From positions 1 to 31,160 of the forward strand of contig JAHADO010000001.1 of assembly GCA_018375265.1 (NCBI GenBank): 31,160 bases of DNA, given 5' to 3'. Source of the stretch: Campylobacter concisus (GTDB lineage Bacteria > Campylobacterota > Campylobacteria > Campylobacterales > Campylobacteraceae). Both the position numbers and the translations under genes were made by a program. Under the pieces are notes generated by a model. That model made no database searches. It had not been told where the DNA came from and saw only the letters and a list, made by a program, of their open reading frames with translations. Shown one piece after another: positions 1 to 8,495 of this stretch. Each line of letters opens with the position of its first letter. The stretch's first letter is position 1.

Positions 1-536
1 CTCACACGGCGTTCCATCAAGATAACCATCTTGACTTGTGCCCATTACTCCGTCTCTCATTACAAAAGACATCATCGCTTCGAACACTACTTTTCAGCAT
101 TGATTCATTTGCTTATTATGCTTCGACAAATTACTAAAACGTTCAATACCTTTCGACGTTCCAATTATTCTATCATATCTATACGTAGGTGCTTGTTTTA
201 AGATGCAATCCACAAAAGGCCTTTTAAACCAATAAGGATATTCCTCAACGCATTAGTACTAATCCTCAAATTAACATCTTTTTAGTTCACAAGTTCGTCA
301 GTTTCTATAAACATACTCACCATATATAGGTCATAGACTCCCGCCCTATTAGTACAAATACTGTCAGGCGACTTTACCGAGCTTCACACAAAAATCGTTT
401 CCAATAAATGCATGTCGGAATCTCAGAGTTGATATTTCAAGGCATTACCCTATCATTCTACCAATCGAATAATTAGTTATCCATATAATAAATCATCGTA
501 TGAACGCATAACTTTTCATTATGCAACGTCTCGCAC
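1..536 (-). mobile_element. Group II intron D in the coupling gene (3' end outside window)
   Basis: On the minus strand the intron starts at 536 with GTGCGAG, the group II 5' consensus GTGYG, directly after exon 4. It shares a long block with intron B (the stretch reading GAATGATAGGGTAA, then CTCTGAGA). It carries a small hairpin with a GTAATG loop (about 52-70) that introns B and C also have. At positions 1-15 the minus strand reads GGAACGCCGTGTGAG, the first half of a domain V like that of intron B, so the 3' end should lie within roughly 60-80 nt beyond the window. No ORF is present, so this would be an ORF-less intron of about 600 nt that depends on a maturase supplied in trans. The 536 bases hold no other gene. 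Confidence 0.8.
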
Positions 537-556
537 TGCGTTGTTTGCAGCATTTG
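537..556 (-). CDS. Coupling protein exon 4 (20-nt micro-exon)
   Basis: The minus strand reads CAAATGCTGCAAACAACGCA. Joined to the last C of exon 3 it encodes P-N-A-A-N-N-A, which continues exon 3 (…DDPVW) into the PNAANNAF-type motif I recall from coupling proteins of this family. The left border is fixed by GTGCGAG of intron D. The right border rests on reading frame and on the position of the branch-point bulge in domain VI of intron C. Intron D then interrupts at phase 0. The micro-exon cannot be found by ORF calling. The next exon lies outside the window. Confidence 0.75.
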
Positions 557-581
557 TTGCGGATAGGTTTAACCCCCCGCC

Positions 582-616
582 AAAACCGTGCAAGCAAGTT
601 TCCCCGCACACGGCTT
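582..616 (-). ncRNA. Group II intron C domain V
   Basis: The minus strand folds as AAGCCGTGTGCGG, then GAAA, then a partly complementary arm ending GCACGGTTTT. It has the AGC catalytic triad and a GNRA-type loop. Its position just upstream of a short domain VI and exon 4 is as expected. Confidence 0.85.
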
Positions 617-643
617 TCCATGTAACTATTACATCTTTATATG

Positions 644-1615
644 CTATCTCTTTTTCGTGTGTGGCGCAAAAAATGTAGTACCATATAACGTCTTAATGAT
701 TTGCCCACGATACACTCTCACAGTGCTATCCCCATCTTTTTTGTGATAACCACACCGATTATCCCTTGTAAGTTGGTGATAGCACCAAATATCAAGCTCT
801 CTCGCTATCTTACCGAAATCATCATTGATGCGTGTTGCATAACGAAAATCGCGCCTAAAGCGTCCAATAAGCTTATTATATGCAAAAACATCTTTTGCAA
901 TATCTTTTGACGCCATAACTCGCTTAAAAGCTTTCTTTAAATCAGCTTTTATAGCTTTACAACGCTCCATTTTCACACGTGTCTCTGCAACATACTTTCC
1001 ATGTCGCACCACAAGACGAATTGTAAAATTATGAAAACAAATTTTACCTTTTCTCATATCAATAACTTTTGGCACTTCAATATCGACACCCTCAAAACGC
1101 TTCAATTTATTTGCAACAGCAAATGCAAGCTTTTTCATATCGCTTACATTTTTACCTAAGCAAATAACACTTTGGTTATAACGAACGTAATAAAACTCTT
1201 TCATCTTAGTCTGTCGCATACGAGCGTATTGCTTCGACTTATCAAGAGTTTCACCACGATATTTTCGTTTCAAACCAAAGGATGCAATCTCAGAGTAACC
1301 TTCCCATTGAGAATAAAGCCAAGAATCTAAATCATAATAAACCGCATTATAAAGTCGATGATAATCATCAACTGATAACGCTTTATGAAATAATTTATTC
1401 TGAGTATCTTTTCCAAAACACCCGCGCTTTATACCCAATGAAAGTGCCTTGTCTGACACTAACTTTAAATCATAAGGCAACTCAAACACAATAGCATAAT
1501 AATTTTTGCCTTGATTTAGCCTATACAGGACGTGAGCGAGAGCATGAGCTTCGCTAAATCCGTCTCTATAAGCATACGTATTTGGAGCAAATACCGCTCC
1601 TTCTTTTTCACACAT
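644..1615 (-). CDS. Truncated, catalytically dead group II RT/maturase (intron C)
   Basis: 323 aa; ATG preceded by TAGGAGA at good spacing. It aligns by eye with the maturase of intron B but begins only at RT motif 1-2 (APNTYAYRDGFSEAHAL corresponds to YNHSYGFRPLRNVSHAL). The amino-terminal third of a normal RT is therefore missing. Catalytic positions are lost: YYAIVFEL stands where the other protein has YYAVKIDI, and VRYNQSVI stands for VRYADE/DD. The LLAN-containing motif 4 is also eroded (LYNAVYYDLDSWLYSQWE). The reading frame is nonetheless open for 323 codons through the X (maturase) region (about 230-310), which argues for retained splicing function. It cannot be a functional polymerase. 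No endonuclease domain is seen. Confidence 0.8.
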   Translation of the reverse strand: MCEKEGAVFAPNTYAYRDGFSEAHALAHVLYRLNQGKNYYAIVFELPYDLKLVSDKALSLGIKRGCFGKDTQNKLFHKALSVDDYHRLYNAVYYDLDSWLYSQWEGYSEIASFGLKRKYRGETLDKSKQYARMRQTKMKEFYYVRYNQSVICLGKNVSDMKKLAFAVANKLKRFEGVDIEVPKVIDMRKGKICFHNFTIRLVVRHGKYVAETRVKMERCKAIKADLKKAFKRVMASKDIAKDVFAYNKLIGRFRRDFRYATRINDDFGKIARELDIWCYHQLTRDNRCGYHKKDGDSTVRVYRGQIIKTLYGTTFFAPHTKKR

Positions 1616-2220
1616 AAAATAAGTCTCCTAATCGTTACTTATACTAGTATATACTGTAATAGTTCCACTAAAGGTCATTGCTCCGTCTTCATTACAAAGA
1701 CATCTTAGCTCCACCTTCGCATACCGATAAATTAAGATGCTTTACTATGTAAAACAATTTATATGCATCAACTAAACGTTTCACCGATTCCTTGTTACTC
1801 ACACAACTATCATATTTCATGCACCTTAGAACCTTTGTCTAACCCGAAGTTACTACCTTGAGGCATCGTTAGTATCCTCAATAAGCGTTTTGGTCTCTGG
1901 CATAACCGTGCGCCTTTTCACTTATCTGCTGCGCCAATGAGACGCATCCCTGCTATCGGGTTTTACCTTCCAAAGTTCGTCAGATTATCTCTAATCATAC
2001 TATTCATAGTGCACCAAGACACCATAACTCTGTCCCCGTTCGCTACTCTCGGTTTTGCTGCTACATAAGCTGTAACAACGGACAGTACATCATCAGTCAG
2101 ATTGCTCTTACAACAAGTTATCGTTTAATCTTGCTGCTTTATCCATATTAGTGTTCGCCCAAGTAGGTCGTTACGCTACTTTTAGCATAGGACGAATCGT
2201 TGTGTGCCTACAAGTCGCAC

Positions 2221-2433
2221 GCCAAACAGGGTCGTCGCCGCCATCGACAGGGAAGAAGATTTCTGCGATGTTCTCGACGTATTGCGCTGCTTTATTTCTA
2301 TCGCCCTCTCTAGCAGCCTCCACCGCAAAAACCAGTGGATTATAAATGTCGGTATTAAGAGGGTTGATGAGATTAAATTGTACTGGTTGATACCCACGGT
2401 AAGTGGCTTGGACATAAAATTTTTGTAATAATT
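2221..2433 (-). CDS. Coupling protein (VirD4/TcpA-like) exon 3
   Basis: 213 nt. With the last G of exon 2 it reads E-L-L-Q-K-F-Y-V-Q-A-T-Y-R-G-Y-Q, then PVQFNLINPLNTDIYNPL, a stretch around EAAREGD, and ends FFPVDGGDDPVW plus one C. This is the segment expected after the NDPKG motif in this coupling-protein family. The frame is open only between the two intron borders: a stop lies just upstream inside intron B, and the downstream reading degenerates inside intron C. Introns enter at phase 1 on both sides. Codon use resembles the other transfer genes, not the introns. Confidence 0.9.
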
Positions 2434-2481
2434 ATACTGATAGGTAAGCATTTGATATTATCTCCAGCTTTTCCCCCAGTC

Positions 2482-2517
2482 CAAACCGTGCGTGAAACTT
2501 TCGCCTCACACGGCTAT
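2482..2517 (-). ncRNA. Group II intron B domain V
   Basis: The minus strand reads ATAGCCGTGTGAGGC, then GAAA, then a complementary arm ending GCACGGTTTG. The AGC triad and tetraloop are present. It is nearly the same as the half-domain V at positions 1-15 of intron D. Confidence 0.88.
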
Positions 2518-2561
2518 CCATCTAAATAATTTTCTTGATTAACAAATATTTACTAAAAATC

Positions 2562-4004
2562 TTATTGCTTATTCTTTGCACTAATAGCGCATCTACCTTT
2601 AACGCTATATATACTCATTGATTGCCTATAATTCATAGGATTTTTATGATGCACAGCTTGAATCACATATAAGGGCACATCATTGACCTTATAAATTTTG
2701 GTCCAAGACTTTACACCAACATTCAATTTTTTATATGACTTATCCAAAGACTTATATTCAACAATCTTAGCTTTATTGCCTAATCTTATTTTAATACTTT
2801 TGCTAAGACCTCTAGCTATAGAATCTAAATCTAAATAAACCATCGTTGCATATTTATAATAATTTTTAATTGTCATAAGACAATAATTATAATTATTACA
2901 CGCTCTATCAGAATAAGTATTTCTTTGAATATTCATTATTTTAGACTTTAACTCAGTCTTTATTTTCTTCAAAGCTTCATCTGATATATGTGTTGCAGCA
3001 ACATAGCCATTTTTTGTTGTACCTTTTGGCACGGCCTTTATTTTGAAACCTAAATAATCAACATATTTTTGTTTCAAATTGACAATCTTTGATTCATTTT
3101 GATTAACCGACAAATGCAATCGTTTGTCTAAAAACTCAGATACAGCAAATTGCCACCTAACAGCATATTCATATTTCTTAGTCAAAATAATAATCTCATC
3201 AGCGTATCTAACGATATAACCATGCTTCAAAGATAAATCTTTTTTATTATGAAACACATGAACGTTGCCATTACAAGGAAAATGCTCCCACTGAGATTCA
3301 ACCCATCTATCTAAATCAGTCAAATAAACATTAGCCAAAAGCGTACTTAAAAGTCCACTATGAATTAAACCCTTTGACTCATAGGTTGACAACATAGATT
3401 TTATCACAGACAACAGTCGTTTGTCTCTAATGCCAAACGACCAAAGTTTGTCCATCATAATCTTCTGGTCCACATTCTCAAAAAAAGAATTTATGTCTAT
3501 CTTTACAGCGTAATAGCATTTTCCCCTATTTATTAAAGAAACAACTCGCGACAACGCATGCGATACATTTCTGAGCGGTCGAAACCCATAACTGTGATTA
3601 TAAAATCTAGCTTCACAAATAGGTTCCAACACTTGCAAAATACTTTGCTCAATCAATGTGTCATATATACTCGAAATGCCAACAGGATACAACTCGCCAT
3701 AATATTTAGACTTATATCCTCTTTTTGAATGCTGCGGAACATAATGAGATAACCTCTTTCTCACAAAAGAAACATATTCATCTTCAGATAGTAACGTTAA
3801 ATCTTTAATTGATTTACCATCTAAATCAACTATCTTAGTTGCCATATGAGTCTTCAACTCATTATATGCTAATTTGATATTTCTTTCGTCTAAAACCAAA
3901 GGCATCAAATTATACACATTATCACCATTTTTGCTATTGTTGTACAAATCATCGAACTCTTTTGTCAAACCAAAATAAGCAATATTTTCTAACTTAGTAT
4001 TCAT
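2562..4004 (-). CDS. ltrA: Group II intron reverse transcriptase/maturase (altered active site)
   Basis: 480 aa; ATG preceded by AAGAAGAA, a weak ribosome site. RT motifs run in order: an RT1 region with YPVGISSIYDTLIEQ (about 106-120), the conserved SYGFRP (138-143), YYAVKIDINSFF with the first metal-binding Asp (D170), motif 4 and motif 5. Two core motifs are changed. The usual PQG(G) before SPLLAN is IHSG-LLSTLLAN (214-225), and YADD is YADE (267-270). A maturase X domain follows (about 340-440). No DNA-binding/HNH endonuclease tail is evident. The likely role is splicing of intron B and perhaps of C and D in trans. Reverse transcription may be weak or absent; that is inference. The symbol follows the LtrA family. 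Confidence 0.85.
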   Translation of the reverse strand: MNTKLENIAYFGLTKEFDDLYNNSKNGDNVYNLMPLVLDERNIKLAYNELKTHMATKIVDLDGKSIKDLTLLSEDEYVSFVRKRLSHYVPQHSKRGYKSKYYGELYPVGISSIYDTLIEQSILQVLEPICEARFYNHSYGFRPLRNVSHALSRVVSLINRGKCYYAVKIDINSFFENVDQKIMMDKLWSFGIRDKRLLSVIKSMLSTYESKGLIHSGLLSTLLANVYLTDLDRWVESQWEHFPCNGNVHVFHNKKDLSLKHGYIVRYADEIIILTKKYEYAVRWQFAVSEFLDKRLHLSVNQNESKIVNLKQKYVDYLGFKIKAVPKGTTKNGYVAATHISDEALKKIKTELKSKIMNIQRNTYSDRACNNYNYCLMTIKNYYKYATMVYLDLDSIARGLSKSIKIRLGNKAKIVEYKSLDKSYKKLNVGVKSWTKIYKVNDVPLYVIQAVHHKNPMNYRQSMSIYSVKGRCAISAKNKQ

Positions 4005-4682
4005 TTCTTCTTTATTCCCCTAACTAATTAGTTTAATAAATTTTCACATTCATAATCGAATAGAAATGTCAATTGTTAATCAGTACATTATTGTTTAGAT
4101 TAATGGTCTTCGCTAGATAGCCATTACGCTATCATAATCACTACTATACCATCTCTGCCACGATATTTAAGAATAGTTATGAATTTCTATTCAAGACTTC
4201 AACGAAATTAAGTTCTCAGTCTATATCGCTTCACTTGTTCCTACATAATAGTTTATACGTTATATTTAGGTCTTTCCTATAACCCTGTAATCTTGATTGC
4301 GCCTATAACGCAATATGGATTTTCATAAAGGACGCATCTTACTCATCCACAATTACCACACACTTGTGCGTATCAAAATTTCTTTTGATATCCCTTATAG
4401 AGCCGTCATTTCGGAAATTCGTCTTAGCTTACGCTTATTCTAACCATATATAACATTATCTCCCGACATAACTCACAACCATATCTATAAGACTTAGGCT
4501 GTTTTCTGCCGACTTCAGCGAGCTTACAACAATCAATATCTTAACCTATATCATGCTGTTCGCAGTCTCAGAGTTAGTGTTTCAAGGCGTTACCCTATCA
4601 TTCCACTATCTATCATGTAAGTTATGTGTTGTGCAAAATTACGCAACACACTCGCATCTTTTCAATACGAAACAAGTCGCAC

Positions 4683-4791
4683 CACCTTTGGGGTCATTGA
4701 TTACAATGTTAGAAGGGATTTTCTCCCTTAACCACATCGAAATCGTTGGTTCAATATATGTCTGACCCTTACCCGCTCTAGTTATTGCCAA
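4683..4791 (-). CDS. Coupling protein (VirD4/TcpA-like) exon 2, with P-loop
   Basis: 109 nt encoding L-A-I-T-R-A-G-K-G-Q-T, then YIEPTISMWLREKIPSNIV and INDPKG, plus one G. TRAGKGQT is the Walker A region of the coupling ATPase, and NDPKG is the next conserved motif of the family. The exon is bounded upstream by the group I intron and downstream by GTGCGAC of group II intron B. A short open frame spanning it exists by chance, but its flanks are intron RNA. The 5' border may move by up to two bases because the sequence GTT is shared at both intron ends. Confidence 0.9.
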
Positions 4792-4798
4792 CTCTTTA

Positions 4799-4995
4799 TT
4801 TTGCAAGTCTACTACTGCAAAATTTAACATTCGCACTTTCATGCGAACTCTGACTATTTGTCAATCTTGGCTATTTTCGCACCAAGACCTCGCATTTTTC
4901 TTCCCGCACCAACTCTGGTGCAGGCTTTACCCCACAATCTTGAAACAGATTGCTTCGCGTTAATTCGCTCCCCCGTCAGGGGATAGTCGATGAAC
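4799..4995 (-). ncRNA. Group I intron 3' core (P7, P9 hairpins)
   Basis: R element 4981-4995, S-side strand 4852-4857 completing P7, and two consecutive hairpins at 4830-4847 and 4799-4822, ending a few bases before exon 2. The segment between R and S is large enough for P3', P8 and peripheral hairpins; I did not resolve them. Confidence 0.7.
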
Positions 4996-5004
4996 ATGTT
5001 ACTT

Positions 5005-6870
5005 TTATCTTACAAATTGCCAAATCTTTGAACCGACACGATAGACTCTATCGTAGCCGTGCCCATCGTCAAAACGATGAGGCATCTTTGTCTCAATATA
5101 CTCGTCTATCTCATTCTGAGCAGACAACTGTGACGTATATTTCGACAACACACCACTTTTAGCACTCCACGGCGTTGCAATTTGCCACGAGTACACATCG
5201 AGTCCATTACTTGGCGAAATAAAGCACAAAGAAGTCTTAATCTCTCCAACTAACTCAGCGCCAGCTCTAGCATAACCAACTCCATCACCGATATTATTGT
5301 CAGAGAAAGACTTAATGATATCGCAATCAGCATCACTCTTAAAATATGCCTTAATGAACTTAGACAGACCACCAAGCACTTGCACACCACGTTTAAAGCA
5401 TAAACGCTTTAACTCAACATAGCCTTTATGCTGCTTGAACGACGCTACACCGACAAGTTCGCCGCAATATTCCATTGCAAAATATTTTGTTGCCGTAGCT
5501 GAACCCTGTAGATGATATTCATTCAAAAATGCAACACACTTAGTACGAGCATCTCTTTTAGCTTCATACACAACTGTCTTTCGTGCATAAATCTTCTCAT
5601 CGTATCCGCACAATTTCTGCTTTAACAAGTACTTTGTTTTCTTCTCAAATTGTTCTGGATTCAAATCATACTCAAAAAGTTGAAGCAACACAACACCAGC
5701 TTTCTCAGCTGCTTTATACTTGTCATAATGATATAACTCTTCTTTAGAACCAAAAAGTCTACCTCTATTTTTAGCATATTTATTAGAATTATGCGACACA
5801 GATGGGTTAATCTCGATACCAATCTTTTTCTCTGGAATATAAAAGTCAATTTCTTTTCCGCCTAAAACACTTCTGTTATTGACCTCATATTTCACGCCCA
5901 AACTATCAAGATAGTTTGCGACCATAAGTTCATATTGAGATTTAAAGCAATTAAAATTGCTTGGCAATGAAATTAAACCTTTTTTAGCATCATCATTCAA
6001 AAACGTTGAAGCCATAACGACAGGCATCTTAAAAAACGTATTTGTCGGGTACTTAATCGCACCACGACCAACTTTTTTCCATGCTTTACACAACGTCTCA
6101 ATATGGTCTGACACCTGCATGCTTAAAATAAAGTCTCTATGATATAAAGGATACTCCTTGTACAGCATATCATAAGCGACTTTTTTATCTGATGCTAACT
6201 TCTTTAGCACCCGCACCCAAGCACTGTCGCTCATAAGCATGTCATAACAACGTTTACTAAAATCGTAAACATCATCGCGAGCCATTAGATTGCAAGGCAC
6301 ACCATATCGTTCCATCATAGTCTTTTGCAAATGCTTCTTGCCTGTGTCGGTTTGCATAATATTCTCAGCACCATATTTTGCTTTAACAGTCGCTTTCTGC
6401 TTAGCTTGAATATCAGCAACTTTTGCTGAACTATCAACACCATAAAGCTCCAAGCACGTATGCTTTTGCACATACTTTTTATGCTGTTTCCAATATTCAT
6501 TCACATCAACATCAAGTACCTCTAAAAATGCTTTCTTCAAATCATAATAATAAAAACCATATTTCACAGATAAGTCAATTAAATCAGTTTTCCCTTTTGA
6601 AAACAAAAGTAAATCTTGTTGGACCTCATCAATTTTTTTCTTCAATTTATCAAGCAGATATTTATAACCATCTTTTTTATTAGGTCTACTCTTGCAATTA
6701 TCATGAATTACTCTATCAACCATATCCGTACAAACAACCACTTGATATAAAAACTGAGGGCTTGCGTGTCCATATACATAAAGCGTATATAGCTCATCAT
6801 AGGTCAACTCAACTTTTGGAAAATACATTGACTTATCTTTTAACTTAACAAAATCGCCTGTTTTTCTCAT
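5005..6870 (-). CDS. Intron-encoded homing endonuclease, Vsr-like/EDxHD type
   Basis: 621 aa. The start is the ATG at 6870, preceded by AAAGGAGGTGA at 7 nt; a longer TTG frame is not needed. The N-terminal 130 residues are helical. Two KYG/RYG repeats of the kind found in phage homing proteins follow (about 134-190: KATVKAKYG, KTMMERYG). The nuclease-like domain is at about 311-401 and has the order SQYE (E314), EIDFYIP (D342), IGIEINPSVSHNS (E353, H360), YHYDKYKAAEKAG and LLQLFE. This fits the Vsr-related EDxHD homing nucleases. The C-terminal domain (about 444-560: FLNEYHLQG, ASF, KRLCF, GGLSKFIK, GYARAGAELVG) resembles the DNA-recognition/GNAT-like tail of phage intron endonucleases. It presumably drives homing into intron-less coupling genes. 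The assignment is by motif memory only. Confidence 0.7.
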   Translation of the reverse strand: MRKTGDFVKLKDKSMYFPKVELTYDELYTLYVYGHASPQFLYQVVVCTDMVDRVIHDNCKSRPNKKDGYKYLLDKLKKKIDEVQQDLLLFSKGKTDLIDLSVKYGFYYYDLKKAFLEVLDVDVNEYWKQHKKYVQKHTCLELYGVDSSAKVADIQAKQKATVKAKYGAENIMQTDTGKKHLQKTMMERYGVPCNLMARDDVYDFSKRCYDMLMSDSAWVRVLKKLASDKKVAYDMLYKEYPLYHRDFILSMQVSDHIETLCKAWKKVGRGAIKYPTNTFFKMPVVMASTFLNDDAKKGLISLPSNFNCFKSQYELMVANYLDSLGVKYEVNNRSVLGGKEIDFYIPEKKIGIEINPSVSHNSNKYAKNRGRLFGSKEELYHYDKYKAAEKAGVVLLQLFEYDLNPEQFEKKTKYLLKQKLCGYDEKIYARKTVVYEAKRDARTKCVAFLNEYHLQGSATATKYFAMEYCGELVGVASFKQHKGYVELKRLCFKRGVQVLGGLSKFIKAYFKSDADCDIIKSFSDNNIGDGVGYARAGAELVGEIKTSLCFISPSNGLDVYSWQIATPWSAKSGVLSKYTSQLSAQNEIDEYIETKMPHRFDDGHGYDRVYRVGSKIWQFVR

Positions 6871-7136
6871 ATCTGTTTCACCTCCTTTAACAATTTTCTC
6901 TATACTAATATTTATCAAGACAAAAGTAACTTTGCTGCTAAACCACCATTGTAAAAACCCTTAGCACCCCATTCGGAGCTTTTATTTCAGCATAGGTCAT
7001 CCTTTTTATTTCTTTCTGCTTTCGCAGCCATCACGCTCGTCGTTACCGACCACGTTGTGGCAAAAAAGGCTTTAGGTTTTCAAAGCAATTAAACGATTGA
7101 TACACACCTGTCACCAGATATGCAGTGCCGACATAA

Positions 7137-8339
7137 CACCAAAGTATTAACTGGCGCAGTATCAACAATGTATGCACCCGCAGGTCTCTGGGTTTCATAC
7201 GACGGAATGTCCCAATCACCGTTAATAAGGTCTGCAACAGTGTCATAGCCTTTCAGCTTGTCTCTGTTTTTGTCACCCTTATTATAGTCGATTTTATTTG
7301 GGTCATACCATTTACGAATGCTTGTCAATGCTCCAGACGCCTCATAAAGTTCATCCATGAACTTCTTATCGAACATTGGCTTTTTCTCTGTCAGCGCATT
7401 TCCTTCCTCATCACGAAGAATCTCGCCTTTCAGATAGACGACATCGCCGTCTGCATCCACAATATCTTCTTCTGCACGTTTTGAGACGTCAACCGACTTA
7501 ACGCCTTTATTGCTTAACGCAACGTGCGAAATCATACTGGCAACCTGTACACTTGAATGTGCGCCAGCATCAGGGAAGTAATCGAACTTTCTCATTACTT
7601 CCTCTGGTAAAGCAATATGTTGGTCGTTCTGATACTGATTGATATCAGACGTATCCCTCATAGCATTTTGAGCTGCAAGATTGCGCATTAACAACTCGTA
7701 CAATAATGCGAACACAATAGCAGCAATACCAAACGTTACCAAGAACTTAATGACAGTGATATGGAAAAACCAATACCAATATGTCTTCTTTTCTTTAGCA
7801 ACACGGACCTCTTGCTGCTTTGCCTCAATCTCTGCTTTACCTTCTGGAGTTGCAGCCTTTTCCTCGTAAGACTGCTTGGAAGCTGCGTACCAATCTGGTT
7901 CGGGGACATCACTTAATGAATCATAAATTGGTCCATAGACGTCACCATTCTCATCAACAGCTTGATACCGTGTCTTATAGACAGAGTTACCACTAGAGTC
8001 TGTTACAATACCACCAACTTCTTTAATGTAATTATAAGGATTATCCTCATTATACGACAAAGTCTTTGATGCATTAGAACTACTGTCTGCGGAAGCACTC
8101 GAAGACTGACTTGCACCTGCACTCACATACGAAGCGCCCATTTCAATAGCACTATACACTGTCCATGCTAGGACAAGCGAAAGCAGCGAAACAACTGCTG
8201 CAATAATAATACGTGATACTGGGGATTGCTTTTCCTCAATCTTCGAACGGTCTAACTGCTGGTCTTCATAGACATCCCTATAACGTGTGTCCTCACTAGG
8301 GTCTCTGTCTTGAAGTTTTTCCCAGTTAGTTTTAGCCAT
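7137..8339 (-). CDS. Conjugative coupling protein (VirD4/TcpA-like), exon 1
   Basis: 401 codons. ATG start with AAAGGATGG about 10 nt upstream. The cytoplasmic N-terminus is followed by TM1 (about 42-64), an external Ser-rich loop, TM2 (about 189-216), and the start of the ATPase domain. It ends RPAGAYIVDTAPVNTLV, which leads directly into the P-loop segment of exon 2. Coupling proteins take the relaxase-DNA complex to the secretion channel as membrane ATPases. The raw frame reads on for 15 meaningless codons into the group I intron. Exons 1-4 together give 515 residues, and the gene continues beyond position 1. It looked at first like a truncated gene, but the in-frame continuation in three more exons shows an intron-split gene. 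It has its own promoter at 8534-8562. Confidence 0.88.
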
Positions 8340-8495
8340 AGCTTCACCATCCTTTCAAAACTTTTCTACAATACAATATGCAACTATCAAGGTACGTAAA
8401 CTTTATATACTTCCTGTGATAATAAATACAAAGGAACATAATGGCGTCTTCGAGGAACCCTTTGTATCGAACGCACACACTCCATATATAAAGGT

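Larger units (their letters stand above)
557..2220 (-). mobile_element. Group II intron C with degenerate maturase ORF
   Basis: The intron is 1664 bp. It starts at 2220 with GTGCGACTTG immediately after exon 3 (…CCTGTTTGGC). Bases 1616-2220 are the non-coding 5' RNA domains I-III and contain no gene. A hairpin with a GTAATG loop near 1685-1701 matches those in introns B and D. The ORF at 644-1615 sits in the domain IV position, followed by domain V (582-616) and domain VI. In domain VI a GCGG/CCGC stem has a bulged TAT whose A lies 8 nt from the predicted 3' end, the usual branch-point position. The predicted 3' end is AA, not the usual AY. A border at CTAT would fit AY better but would add two residues to the protein. 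Confidence 0.85.
2434..4682 (-). mobile_element. Group II intron B with RT/maturase ORF
   Basis: The intron is 2249 bp. It starts at 4682 with GTGCGACTTG right after the codons for NDPKG plus one G, and ends …CAGTAT (AY rule). It splits the Gly-Glu junction of the NDPKGE motif. Bases 4005-4682 form the non-coding 5' domains and hold no gene. The GTAATG-loop hairpin GATAGC/GCTATC is at 4115-4132. The ORF lies in domain IV, and domain V follows at 2482-2517. Domain VI pairs ACTG with CAGT and has a bulged TAT, with its A 8 nt from the 3' end. Removing it restores the coupling protein frame exactly. Confidence 0.9.
4792..7136 (-). mobile_element. Group I intron with homing endonuclease, before the P-loop of the coupling gene
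   Basis: About 2345 bp between …NTLV and LAITRAGKG. On the minus strand the 3' part has a group I R element (GTTCATCGACTATCC, 4981-4995). Its GACTAT pairs perfectly with ATAGTC at 4852-4857 (P7). A P9 hairpin (TTCGCA/TGCGAA, 4830-4847) and a further hairpin (TTTTGCA/TGCAAAA, 4799-4822) follow. The 5' part (6871-7136) has a P-element-like AATTGCTTTGAAAA and holds no gene. The borders slide by up to 3 nt with the same spliced product (GTGTTG). No single choice gives both a 5' exon ending in U and an intron ending in G. Class from the core: probable group I; subtype not resolved. Confidence 0.8.

Noticed and set aside
2182..2451. An 89-codon ORF in the region of exon 3
   Set aside because: It uses a different frame from the coupling protein sequence. 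The real reading (FYVQATYRGYQPVQF…) is in the neighbouring frame between the intron borders.
644..4004. The two RT genes as active retrotransposon-like or retron/DGR systems
   Set aside because: Both lie in the domain IV position of group II introns with domain V just downstream. No retron ncRNA or DGR template/variable repeat pair was seen, and the active sites are altered.
4639..4842. A 67-codon ORF containing a P-loop-like sequence
   Set aside because: Only the middle 36 codons make sense. They are exon 2 of the coupling gene; the two ends are group I and group II intron RNA read by chance.
7089..8339. Coupling gene as a truncated pseudogene of 416 codons
   Set aside because: The last 15 codons do not fit, but the expected continuation is found in frame in three more exons, so the gene is intron-split and not simply broken.
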